Below are positions 1 to 7,593 of a stretch of DNA of 21,231 nucleotides, piece by piece. The stretch spans positions 1 through 21,231 of the IMG/VR virus record IMGVR_UViG_3300015366_000115; one strand, given 5' to 3'. The position numbers and the translations under genes are program-made. Numbering within the stretch: position 1 is the first letter of the stretch; every line of letters begins with the position of its first letter. The notes below the pieces were generated by a model. That model was not told the DNA's origin. It searched no databases and saw only the letters and a list, made by a program, of their open reading frames with translations. The DNA comes from a virus.

Positions 1-2502
1 CTGCATAATCTGTGTTGTTAAGTTAGATACGTTAAGTTTAATATGATTGAGTTCTTTAATCACTCTTTGATAGATACGTTCTAAATCATAATTAACAATG
101 CCAGCATCAATAGCAAGTTCACCAGCAGTGAATACAGCCGCTACAAAGTTCTGATGAAAACGATATGCTGAATCCCCACCTGTATCAGTTAGATATCTAT
201 TAATCCAATGACCGATACGCATCTGGATATGATCATCGCCAACCGCATAAACTTTCTTAATAAATATAGGTCCTGCATGACCGTAGTTGTAATTGAACGC
301 ATCAAATATTTCTACACCAAGTTTAGCTCCTTCTGGTCCTTTTAAATCTTCTGGATGATCCATTAAGAACTCAATCAAACGTGCCGCTTCTCCATCTGGG
401 CTTCCCTTAAAAATCTCAAACTTGTTGTAAACAGATTCGTTTGTAGTTAATACTGCGATCAATGACGCCATCATTTCTGTTACTCGTTCAGCATTAACTG
501 AAGCTTGCATACGGATTTTGGCTTTACCGTTTGATACGTTATGAACTAATTGTGATAGCGGTCTGGGATCTTTATTACCTACCTCATCTACTCCAAACAT
601 TAAGTTTTTAAGAGCAAGCATACGACCTGTTAAACCGTTATCTGTACTTTCAAAAACGCTAAGTGCTTTAGGGTCTCCAAAAATACTAATACCAGCATTC
701 ATTGCGCCAGTCTTAGCGCTACCTGACCTACCAAGCAAAGATATAACAACGCCTGGGGTAGATGTATAACTCATAAGAGTAGAACCGAATCCTGCAAGGC
801 AAGTCATAGCGTGCAACTCAAACCCTAAACGGTTAAGCTGATTAGCTGATTGTTGCCAGCGTTCAAACGTACCAATCTTTTTAAAGTGCTTAGCGATACC
901 TCTAATGTATGGGGATATAGGAGCATCATTAATTTCACCACTTGAAGTTATTTCTGTTTCACCTATAACAAACCCACGCTTTTCCCATTTGTCTGAAGAT
1001 CTTTCTTCTGTCCAGCCTAATTGCATACGCATTTCATGTGCCTTTCCTAAGTTAATCATATATTGACTCCATTTAACAAGATATTCTTGTATGTTTGTAA
1101 AGTACTGCGGTGTGTATATTACCTGATGAAACGCTAATAACTTCTTTAGCTCTGCATCTATAACTACTGATCTCATCGGTAATAAAAACTCTTTTAAACC
1201 ATCTTTTGGTAAAACTAAATTCATAGTCATACACTCTCCATCCAGTTGACTAAACAGTCTACGAGTCGGGTATAAAACGTGAGCAAGTATCTGTACTGGA
1301 TCTTTCTGTTTGACAACACCTTTTTTATCTACGGCTGGCGGCGGTTGATAATAGACACCCCCATTCTCACCACGAAAGAAAGGTCTTAAGAATTCTGGGA
1401 AGACTGGAATACTTTTGGCACTCTGTGTCTCCCGAACTGATTCCTCCTGATTGGATATTGGGGTTTCTTCTGTTGCTTCTTTGATAACTTTTCCGAGGAC
1501 GATGGGGGTGTTGATCTTTCCTCTGTATTTACATCCTTCACATTGTTCGGGGAAGTTATCAGTAAACCATTCACAAGTTCTCGGCCCACCAAAAGAGCGG
1601 GCAGTTTTTTCTGTTTCATTTGGGTCATATTTATCGTATTCGTTAGACATATCATGGATAGCTGTATCTCCGTCCACACAGTGAACTGCTATTGTTAAAC
1701 CGCCAGCCCATTGATCTCTTGGTGCATCTTTTTGGTGTTCCAGCAAATATTTAATCTGATTACATCCATCATCCTTTAGAGAGCGCAGAGCAATTTTCTG
1801 AAAGCTCCACTCTACATTGTCTAAATTCTTCATAGCCAACGTGTCTTCGTCTAAACCTTTTTTAACTGTTGACAACACGTCATCAGTGGACCCAGCACTT
1901 TGGCTCGTTAAAAAGTTTTTAAACTCATCGAAATCATAAACATCTATAGTGTCACTTATCACCTGTGCCATAAATGGCGGGTCATATCTATAGTTAAGAG
2001 TTTCTGGGCATCTCATCAATCGTGCGCCGTCGGCTGTCACGGACTTATCAATCCTGATGTGTTTCATGCAGATGGCTTTAAACTTCTCTGCTAATGGTTT
2101 CCATTCATCATAGGGTAAATCCCTATCCATAATCCAGTAGGCATGGATACCACCACCTGAATCTATACAAACTGGTTGGGGAAAACCCGCAGTTTCTACT
2201 AAATAATTTAATGCTTCTAGTGTTTCTTGTTTAGTGCCATAAGCATTTTTACCATGAGTATCTATATCTAAGAAAAAACTTCTAACAAATACACAGTTAT
2301 CTGCTTTTCTACTCCACCCATCAAAGGATGCTGGTGTTACATATATATTAAGTTTTTTTCCTTTAAGGCTTTCAATATTTGTATATACATCTTCAAAAGT
2401 TTCTGCAAAGCGGCTTGTCGTCTTTCCCGTTTCTGGATCAATACCGCAAACGCAATAAACTCCTTGTGATGGCAATGCTTTCTCGTAAAATTGTTTTAAC
2501 AT
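1..2502 (-). CDS. Primase-helicase (AEP-like primase fused to DUF927-type ATPase), 3' end cut by window edge
   Basis: This large open frame (834 codons, no stop before the window edge) starts at the only usable ATG after an in-frame TAA at 2536-2538. The N-terminal third looks like an archaeo-eukaryotic-type primase: FLDID at about residues 77-81 supplies the acidic metal ligands and SGGGIHAYW at about 115-123 the histidine motif, followed by a RLMRCPETLN segment near 161. A cysteine cluster (C-x10-C-x2-C, near residue 310) may bind zinc. The C-terminal half carries a Walker A motif (GRSGSAKTG, about residue 588) and a Walker B-like GVDEVG (about 634), as in DUF927 helicases. It probably primes and unwinds phage DNA with the polymerase at 8191-10080. 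No ribosome-binding site is evident; a hairpin lies just upstream. Confidence 0.88.
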   Translation of the reverse strand, partial: MLKQFYEKALPSQGVYCVCGIDPETGKTTSRFAETFEDVYTNIESLKGKKLNIYVTPASFDGWSRKADNCVFVRSFFLDIDTHGKNAYGTKQETLEALNYLVETAGFPQPVCIDSGGGIHAYWIMDRDLPYDEWKPLAEKFKAICMKHIRIDKSVTADGARLMRCPETLNYRYDPPFMAQVISDTIDVYDFDEFKNFLTSQSAGSTDDVLSTVKKGLDEDTLAMKNLDNVEWSFQKIALRSLKDDGCNQIKYLLEHQKDAPRDQWAGGLTIAVHCVDGDTAIHDMSNEYDKYDPNETEKTARSFGGPRTCEWFTDNFPEQCEGCKYRGKINTPIVLGKVIKEATEETPISNQEESVRETQSAKSIPVFPEFLRPFFRGENGGVYYQPPPAVDKKGVVKQKDPVQILAHVLYPTRRLFSQLDGECMTMNLVLPKDGLKEFLLPMRSVVIDAELKKLLAFHQVIYTPQYFTNIQEYLVKWSQYMINLGKAHEMRMQLGWTEERSSDKWEKRGFVIGETEITSSGEINDAPISPYIRGIAKHFKKIGTFERWQQSANQLNRLGFELHAMTCLAGFGSTLMSYTSTPGVVISLLGRSGSAKTGAMNAGISIFGDPKALSVFESTDNGLTGRMLALKNLMFGVDEVGNKDPRPLSQLVHNVSNGKAKIRMQASVNAERVTEMMASLIAVLTTNESVYNKFEIFKGSPDGEAARLIEFLMDHPEDLKGPEGAKLGVEIFDAFNYNYGHAGPIFIKKVYAVGDDHIQMRIGHWINRYLTDTGGDSAYRFHQNFVAAVFTAGELAIDAGIVNYDLERIYQRVIKELNHIKLNVSNLTTQIMQ

Positions 2503-2515
2503 ATGCGCAAGGGAT

Positions 2516-2537
2516 AAAAAAGCGGATTGCTCCGCTT
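2516..2537 (-). terminator. Rho-independent terminator-like hairpin directly upstream of the primase
   Basis: Read on the minus strand, AAGCGGA and TCCGCTT form a 7-bp stem closed by a GCAA tetraloop (GNRA class) and run into a T tract at 2516-2521. It lies 3' of the helix-turn-helix gene and its T tract ends 13 bases before the primase ATG. It could end or attenuate the transcript coming from 2923. Confidence 0.65.
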
Positions 2538-2608
2538 AGGTTAATGGGTGGGGAATTCGTTAGTTTACTGTTTTTTTATCTACACGAGCTAACTATCTTC
2601 CTCATAAA

Positions 2609-2923
2609 TCATATAGGTTTGCCAATCATCTCCTCTATATACTTCTTCGCATGAGCGGTGTTCTTAGCGGGTAATATACCATTGTCCAAATCCTCCTCAA
2701 TCAATTCAGTAAATACGGCTACCAATCGGCGTTTCTTGTCACGAATAGGATTGCCACGGAACCAACTATGAACCGTCATACGAGTAACTTCTAGAGCATT
2801 AGCAACGTACAGCGCTGGGATGTTTGCCCTTATGCACGCTTTTGCTAACTGAATACCTGTCGTATCGAAAGGCTTCAGTGTTCCTAACTCTTTAATAAAT
2901 TCTTTGCTATATGTCCGTGGCAT
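2609..2923 (-). CDS. Small helix-turn-helix DNA-binding protein
   Basis: A 104-residue protein. Residues about 36-60 (ALYVANALEVTRMTVHSWFRG) read as a helix-turn-helix: a helix with VANALEV, a turn, then the recognition helix TRMTVHSWF. A basic RDKKRR patch follows. Proteins of this form (an N-terminal MPRTY segment, then an LAKACIRANIPA-like helix) are common next to replication genes in podovirus-like phages. It may be a transcriptional regulator; the target is unknown. The start has an AAGGAT ribosome site, and the gene follows the 284-residue gene after 8 bases. A terminator-like hairpin follows it, so it may be the last gene of one transcript. Confidence 0.8.
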   Translation of the reverse strand: MPRTYSKEFIKELGTLKPFDTTGIQLAKACIRANIPALYVANALEVTRMTVHSWFRGNPIRDKKRRLVAVFTELIEEDLDNGILPAKNTAHAKKYIEEMIGKPI

Positions 2924-2931
2924 TTCTATCC

Positions 2932-3786
2932 TTATTTCTTAGACCATTTTTTTACAATATCTGAAACATCAGATGCCTTTTCACCTGCGGGAGCTTTTGA
3001 CTCACGCTTGACTGGCTCTGCTACTTCTTCAGGTGCTTCAGGTTGGGCTACATCAACATCACCACTATTATCAATCTGATACACATTTAACTTAATAGCT
3101 TTCTCAGCTTCCGAACTTTTGGATTGGCGCTGGATAATCTCTAAGTCTGCATCGGGTACTGCACCGACTGGTGAAAATAATACCTTTGGCGCTGTAGCTT
3201 TTGTATCGAAAGCCATGCGAGTAATCACACGACCTGCGCTTACATTGTGCGACGCCAAGTGCTGAATGTATGGTCTAAAAGGCCATCTTCCATTATCTTC
3301 TTTACCAAACGAAGAAGTAGCTGGCAACACTAACTGCATAACATCACCTGCTGGGTCGTTCGGTAGAACAACTGCGGTGCGCCATGACAATCTGCATTTT
3401 GCGCTTGTGCCATTATCACTAGAACCCTTTGCACTATTAGGGCAACTAATACAACTTGTTGCAACAGGTGATTTTACATCAGTATCGGGTGTTTCAGAAT
3501 CAGATGACCAGCAAGCTGGGCTAACCTTCTGACCTTCTTGATATGCGCCTTCATAGTACATACGAGAAGCTTTGTGCGCCATCTTAACGAAGATAACATT
3601 CATATGACGGTCTTCAATAGAGCCAACTTCTTTACCACCAGAATACTTACGGAACACACCGCCTTTAATAGAAATGCGTTTATTACCATCACGCTTACCA
3701 CCAGCAACAGCTAGTGTATCTTCATCTAATTCTCCCGCTACGGTCAATGCGCCTAATGCACTTAAATCTAATAATTCATTACTCAT
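2932..3786 (-). CDS. Phage four-cysteine protein, possible single-stranded DNA-binding protein
   Basis: A 284-residue protein. The middle holds four cysteines in the order PACW, TSCISC and AKC (about residues 92-131), which suggests a zinc site; a beta-rich stretch then contains VMQLVLPATSSFG and GRVITRMAFDTK. The C-terminal 60 residues are low in complexity (Pro, Glu, Ala, Lys) and probably flexible, as in many single-stranded DNA-binding proteins, though the extreme end (IVKKWSKK) is basic rather than acidic. I recognise the layout from replication regions of other phages, where it is usually unnamed. The DNA-binding role is inferred from neighbours and layout. The start has a strong AAAGGAG site. 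Confidence 0.75.
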   Translation of the reverse strand: MSNELLDLSALGALTVAGELDEDTLAVAGGKRDGNKRISIKGGVFRKYSGGKEVGSIEDRHMNVIFVKMAHKASRMYYEGAYQEGQKVSPACWSSDSETPDTDVKSPVATSCISCPNSAKGSSDNGTSAKCRLSWRTAVVLPNDPAGDVMQLVLPATSSFGKEDNGRWPFRPYIQHLASHNVSAGRVITRMAFDTKATAPKVLFSPVGAVPDADLEIIQRQSKSSEAEKAIKLNVYQIDNSGDVDVAQPEAPEEVAEPVKRESKAPAGEKASDVSDIVKKWSKK

Positions 3787-3814
3787 TTAAAACTCCTTTA
3801 TTAACTTAATTAAA

Positions 3815-4219
3815 CTAATCTGAGCTTGGTTTACGTACAACTACTGTAAACTCTCTCATTACATTCACTCCTGGGGGTAGCCCTTCGGATTCCCTTTCAG
3901 AAATAAATTCTTTAAAGTTGCCCTGATGAATACGTGCTTCATACAACTCTACTGCATCGTGTTCACGGACAAACGCATCGAATGCTGATCTGTCTGAAAG
4001 CGTAAAACGCTCGTTTAATTTCTTAATCACAGTGCCTTCATTCGTCTTAATACTTGTTGCATTCGATTCATTACATACTCCTAACATCTGCTGAGCCAAG
4101 AAATCTAAATCGTTCTTAAACTCTTTATCTTTTTCTTTGAACTCAGCTTCTAGTTTTTCACGTTCACTTCTTATTGTCAAGTAAATTTTTACTAATTCAT
4201 CTAAATTTAAATCATTCAT
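3815..4219 (-). CDS. Conserved phage protein of unknown function with N-terminal coiled coil
   Basis: A 134-residue protein. Residues about 15-45 (RSEREKLEAEFKEKDKEFKND) are strongly charged and heptad-like, so a coiled coil is likely. The C-terminal part is compact and ends in ESEGLPPGVNVMREFTVVVRKP, a pattern I associate with phage proteins encoded beside the single-stranded DNA-binding-like protein and helicase. Its ATG lies inside the helicase stop region (8-base overlap), so translation is probably coupled to the helicase. No catalytic motif is visible and I do not assign a function. Confidence 0.75.
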   Translation of the reverse strand: MNDLNLDELVKIYLTIRSEREKLEAEFKEKDKEFKNDLDFLAQQMLGVCNESNATSIKTNEGTVIKKLNERFTLSDRSAFDAFVREHDAVELYEARIHQGNFKEFISERESEGLPPGVNVMREFTVVVRKPSSD

Positions 4220-5780
4220 TTTTTATTCCTAATTCTTCTTTATATAAATCAACCAACTTCTCGTGGCTATCAACTTTGCCTTGTAGCATTACGTACATCT
4301 TGCGCTCTACTTCTGAGCCTTGTAAATGAACTACAGTCATATTGTTAACCTGACCTACACGATCAATACGAGCAATGCACTGCAAATATGTTTCCACACT
4401 CATAACGGGCGACCAGAAAACTACAGTATCAGCTGCCGTTAGAGTCACACCATGCGATGCGGCTTGTGGTTGAATGACTAGAACCCGTGGAAATTCTGTA
4501 TTTTGAAAACGGTTAATAATATTAGACCGTTCTGTTGCACTTACGCTTCCTTGAATAATTTCATTTGTAACTCCCTCTCCTGTTAAATGTTTAGAAACTA
4601 AATCAATAGTGTGACCATAAGGAACAAATATAATTACTTTATGCTCCGTCTCGTCAAGCACTTCCATTAGGGCATTTAGTCGTGGCGATACATCAAACTC
4701 CACAACATCTCGAGTATCTGTATAGACTGCCCCACCCGAAATCTGTAACAACTTTGTTAACTTGGCTGCCGCATTGACAGCACTAATTTTTTCTCCTGCG
4801 GCTTCGATTAACATTTGATTTTTTATAGCGTTGTAATATTTATTTACTTGCGTACTAAGCGGTACTTCACGTGTCTGATACATGACTGGCGGTAGATCCA
4901 AACACTGCGCTTTCTCAAACCGTATTGCTGGTTGCAGTGCATCATATACATCCTGTCTTGAAGTCGCTTTTGGTACAAATTTAAAACGAGCAATCTGATG
5001 CAGGACTTTATCTCTCCATGCCGTAAGATACTTTGGCACGTTAGCGGGCGAGACAAGCTTTGCTAGACCGTAAGCATCCACTGGTGATTGAGAGGCTGGA
5101 GTACCTGTTAGCATCCATAAACGTGTAGTCGGTGTAATTAATTTTGCTAAGGTTCTCCAACGCTTAGTCGTTACAGTTTTATAAGCGTTTGCTTCGTCGA
5201 CAACAATTAGGTCAAAACCTGCCTTGCTTATATCTTCACGAACGATATTGACACCGTCATAGTTAATAATTACAAACTCATAAATACCATTGATAATCTT
5301 TTTGCGTTTGTCTGCATCTCCATATGCCACAGCAACAGTGCGGTGCATAGCGGTTTTAAAAATATCAGCTTGCCATGCTGAATACATAATTGATAGTGGG
5401 CATATAACTAGCACACGTTTGACTAGCCCTTGACTCATTAAATAGTCTATTGCCCATATCACAGAAGATGTTTTACCTGTACCCGCTTCATTAAAACAAA
5501 AAGCGCGTTGATGTAAAGACAAGAACGATGCTGTAACTTTTTGATGATGAAAAGGTGTGTACATTCCTGGCCAGGGGTAATCTTTTTCCATCGGTGAGGG
5601 AACTTTTTTACCAAGAACTTTTGTTAGGTGTTGCATCTCTTCGATGCCCCAATAGACTAGCACTTCGGCATGGTTGCCGTTGTCAGATAATACTTCGCTT
5701 TTTTCTAAATGATTAGTAATTATTTTAACTTGATCTGACTGAATAATAACTTTAACCGCTTGGTTCTGTACTATTTCCAC
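4212..5780 (-). CDS. SNF2/DEAD-like superfamily 2 helicase
   Basis: A 522-residue protein with the full superfamily 2 motif set in order: motif I NEAGTGKT (about 97-104), Ia VLVICPLS, motif II VVDEAN (about 193-198), motif III LTGTPAS (about 224-230), motif IV VIIFVPYG, motif V around ASHGVTLTAADTVVFW, and motif VI QCIARIDRVGQ. The DEAN box and the RIDRVGQ ending match SNF2-type phage helicases, which move on double-stranded DNA and act in recombination or replication restart. The chosen start is GTG at 5778-5780 behind AAAGGA. The gene follows a 168-base spacer and overlaps the next gene by 8 bases. Confidence 0.92.
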   Translation of the reverse strand: MEIVQNQAVKVIIQSDQVKIITNHLEKSEVLSDNGNHAEVLVYWGIEEMQHLTKVLGKKVPSPMEKDYPWPGMYTPFHHQKVTASFLSLHQRAFCFNEAGTGKTSSVIWAIDYLMSQGLVKRVLVICPLSIMYSAWQADIFKTAMHRTVAVAYGDADKRKKIINGIYEFVIINYDGVNIVREDISKAGFDLIVVDEANAYKTVTTKRWRTLAKLITPTTRLWMLTGTPASQSPVDAYGLAKLVSPANVPKYLTAWRDKVLHQIARFKFVPKATSRQDVYDALQPAIRFEKAQCLDLPPVMYQTREVPLSTQVNKYYNAIKNQMLIEAAGEKISAVNAAAKLTKLLQISGGAVYTDTRDVVEFDVSPRLNALMEVLDETEHKVIIFVPYGHTIDLVSKHLTGEGVTNEIIQGSVSATERSNIINRFQNTEFPRVLVIQPQAASHGVTLTAADTVVFWSPVMSVETYLQCIARIDRVGQVNNMTVVHLQGSEVERKMYVMLQGKVDSHEKLVDLYKEELGIKNE

Positions 5781-5833
5781 AACTATCCTTTAACTAAATT
5801 TAACGACTCCTTACGGGAGTTAATCGGTTGAGC

Positions 5834-5923
5834 CTAACATGACAGGAGAAGTGTTGTTACGGGGATAACAATCTTCATATTCACTGCCCAACTGACATGG
5901 TTATTTGGAATACGCTCACTCAT
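5834..5923 (-). CDS. Possible membrane micro-protein (29 residues)
   Basis: The only notable frame in the 168-base gap between the HNH-like gene and the helicase. It would encode 29 residues: a polar N-terminus (MSERIPNNH) and a hydrophobic tail (MKIVIPVTTLLLSC) that could cross or enter the membrane. The upstream TAAGG sits too close to the ATG for an ideal ribosome site, so translation is uncertain. The gap could equally be a leader for the helicase gene. I do not assign a function. Confidence 0.2.
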   Translation of the reverse strand: MSERIPNNHVSWAVNMKIVIPVTTLLLSC

Positions 5924-5948
5924 GCCTTACAGCGCTTCACCGAAAGAA

Positions 5949-6290
5949 CTACTTAACCTTAACTACTTTGCTTAGTTTCTTATCGCCCTTTTCTTTCTTA
6001 GCACGTTCAGAAACTAAATTACCTTTTGAATCTCTTTTAAATGATCGGTTGCCGTGTTGACTCTCAATAAATAAACCGTTCTTATTTGAGCCACCTTTAT
6101 CCAGCGCTTTGACGTGTGCCACATCTTTGCCTTCACGGATATCAGCTTTACCGTTCTTATTCTTGTCTGCAAATTTCTTATCTATCGCACGTCTAGCACG
6201 TTGACGCTCCATGCGACGTTCGTGTTCACCACGGGATTTTTCCTGTTCATATTCTTTTGCGTATGGTCTGGGTTTGTTAACGTAGGGCAT
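5949..6290 (-). CDS. HNH-like basic phage protein with an EF-hand-like loop
   Basis: A 113-residue, very basic protein. Residues about 56-86 (KDVAHVKALDKGGSNKNGLF...NRSFKR) follow the pattern of small phage HNH-like proteins (D-V-x-H, K-G-G-x-N, N-R-S-x-x-R), which are common beside RecB-like nucleases and polymerases. Just before this core is DKNKNGKADIRE, a 12-residue D-x-N-x-N-G-x5-E loop resembling a calcium-binding EF hand, which I do not recall in this family. It may nick or bind DNA. The ATG overlaps the nuclease stop as TAATG and has an ideal AAGGAG ribosome site. Confidence 0.7.
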   Translation of the reverse strand: MPYVNKPRPYAKEYEQEKSRGEHERRMERQRARRAIDKKFADKNKNGKADIREGKDVAHVKALDKGGSNKNGLFIESQHGNRSFKRDSKGNLVSERAKKEKGDKKLSKVVKVK

Positions 6291-6943
6291 TATCTCTCCT
6301 TATGGAATTCGCAAGACTTAACGGGACACCAACCACAAAGCGGGTTAGGGTTTGCTTGCCAAACATCATTTTCATACGAAAGCTTCAATCTTTCAAGGTA
6401 CTCATCAAAAGATTCCCATATCTTGTGAATATTCTCACGTCGATAAACCTCTGTAACGAAAGCATCATTCACGATAAATAACAAACCAGCTTTAATGTTC
6501 TCTACCTCAGGAAAATGCGCAAAGGTCATAAGCGCCATCAATGCTAACTGTTTTGTATCAGGGTATTTTGAACTGCCTGTTTTGTAATCAACTATAAATG
6601 CTTCTTTGCCATCTATAATCAACAAATCTACAATCCCTCTAACCCAATAACCTTTACCGTATTCGCATGGTTCTTTATCAAACGACAGAGCCATCTTATG
6701 TTCGGGGTACTTAACACCTTGAATGTCTTTTAATATATCTAACGTGGTTTTAAATCTCTCGTAATTTTTGGCTAAAGGTTTATCTTCACCAACATATTCT
6801 TCGCAAGCCTTATGCACTTCCGTACCATAACGCATCTGCTCCGTCGGGTATTTGACGTAGCGTTTAAGGACTTTAACTTCCTGATACTGCTTGGGACAGT
6901 TAATATAGTCTTTAAGAGAGGAAAATGACCATGTAAAGTTCAT
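6290..6943 (-). CDS. Cas4/RecB-type PD-(D/E)XK exonuclease with Fe-S cluster
   Basis: A 217-residue protein with the RecB nuclease motifs: H44 in GTEVHKACE, D106 in GIVDLL, D119 and K121 in FIVDYKTG, and Q132 in KQLALMALM. Four cysteines, C16 near the N-terminus (NCPKQY) and C203, C206 and C211 near the C-terminus (CGWCPVKSC), are placed as in Cas4 and AddB nucleases that hold a 4Fe-4S cluster. It probably resects phage or host DNA ends in recombination-linked replication. No CRISPR genes are nearby, so a Cas4 role in adaptation is not supported. The ATG lacks an obvious ribosome site. Confidence 0.92.
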   Translation of the reverse strand: MNFTWSFSSLKDYINCPKQYQEVKVLKRYVKYPTEQMRYGTEVHKACEEYVGEDKPLAKNYERFKTTLDILKDIQGVKYPEHKMALSFDKEPCEYGKGYWVRGIVDLLIIDGKEAFIVDYKTGSSKYPDTKQLALMALMTFAHFPEVENIKAGLLFIVNDAFVTEVYRRENIHKIWESFDEYLERLKLSYENDVWQANPNPLCGWCPVKSCEFHKER

Positions 6944-6952
6944 CTATACATA

Positions 6953-7138
6953 TTACACTAAAAGATCTTCTTTTGTGAAGTTTTTTTGTTTTAAAATATA
7001 CCGTAATTTTCGCAACGCTAATTTCTCTAGGGTATCAACCTGCGATCTTGATATTCCCATTACTTCAGCAACCTCATGCTGTGTCATATTATTTTGGCGA
7101 CCTAATATTTCTTCTAAAGATATACGCTTCTCAGACAT
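6953..7138 (-). CDS. Stand-alone sigma-70 region 4-like protein
   Basis: A 61-residue protein. Residues about 18-47 (MTQHEVAEVMGISRSQVDTL) and the following EKLALRKLR match sigma-70 region 4.2, the helix-turn-helix that reads the -35 element. Nothing else of a sigma factor is present. It could compete for the beta flap or act as a small co-activator or repressor of host RNA polymerase. It has a clear AGGAG ribosome site and lies between the Fe-S nuclease and a lysine-rich gene. A larger sigma-like protein lies about 450 bases upstream at 7590-8201. Confidence 0.85.
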   Translation of the reverse strand: MSEKRISLEEILGRQNNMTQHEVAEVMGISRSQVDTLEKLALRKLRYILKQKNFTKEDLLV

Positions 7139-7152
7139 TTAACTCTCCTAAA

Positions 7153-7593
7153 TTATTTAACTTTATTTTCTTTGATCTTTTTAATGTGGGCCGCCTTGCG
7201 TAGGTCATGGCTATGAAGTTTTTTACCGACTGACTTCGGTACTTCGCCAACTTTTTCAGCTACCTTCGCCGCCTTCTTGCGATTAACTATTTCACCATCG
7301 GTCAACGCAAACTCATGTTTAGCCCCTTTAGCTTTCTTGCCTTCTTTAGCAATCAACTCGTCATGCGACCACGCTTTACTTGGGGCTTTAACAATCTTGC
7401 CCGACTTCTCTTTAATTGCTGGTACTTTAACCTCTAATTTCTTAGCCATCTTTTTACCTTTCTTAAATAGTTTTTCATCAGTATATATGGGTATGTCATA
7501 TCCGTCACGCTTGCGTCTACTAAACCAAAAAAATTTAAGTTGTTTAGTATGCAGTGCGCCCGATGACATCCATCCAATTCTTTTCGCTTTCAA
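7153..7593 (-). CDS. Lysine-rich phage protein of unknown function
   Basis: The full frame is 146 residues from a TTG codon (7591-7593) that overlaps the stop of the sigma-like gene as TTGA, with GAGG about 10 bases upstream. An internal ATG near 7449 behind AAAGG gives a 98-residue alternative, so the true start is uncertain. The stretch HEFALTDGEIVNRKKAAKVA followed by LHSHDL resembles a motif seen in several small phage and bacterial proteins (x-I-T-x-G-x-x-x-x-R-x-x-A-A, then L-H-S-x-D-L). The rest is very basic. Function unknown; nucleic-acid contact is plausible from charge only. Confidence 0.65.
   Translation of the reverse strand: MKAKRIGWMSSGALHTKQLKFFWFSRRKRDGYDIPIYTDEKLFKKGKKMAKKLEVKVPAIKEKSGKIVKAPSKAWSHDELIAKEGKKAKGAKHEFALTDGEIVNRKKAAKVAEKVGEVPKSVGKKLHSHDLRKAAHIKKIKENKVK

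Noticed and set aside
5803-5826. Short inverted repeat (ACTCC/GGAGT) before the helicase
   Set aside because: The stem is only 5 bp and no T run follows, so it is not called a terminator or riboswitch.
6290-6943. Cas4 as a sign of a CRISPR system
   Set aside because: No repeat array and no other cas gene are visible; stand-alone Cas4/RecB-like nucleases are ordinary in phage replication modules.
6944-6956. ATATGTATAG near the nuclease start, similar to the promoter core
   Set aside because: Only ten AT-rich bases match and there is no TATACT-like part; likely chance. The same holds for TGTATAGTTA near 11480.
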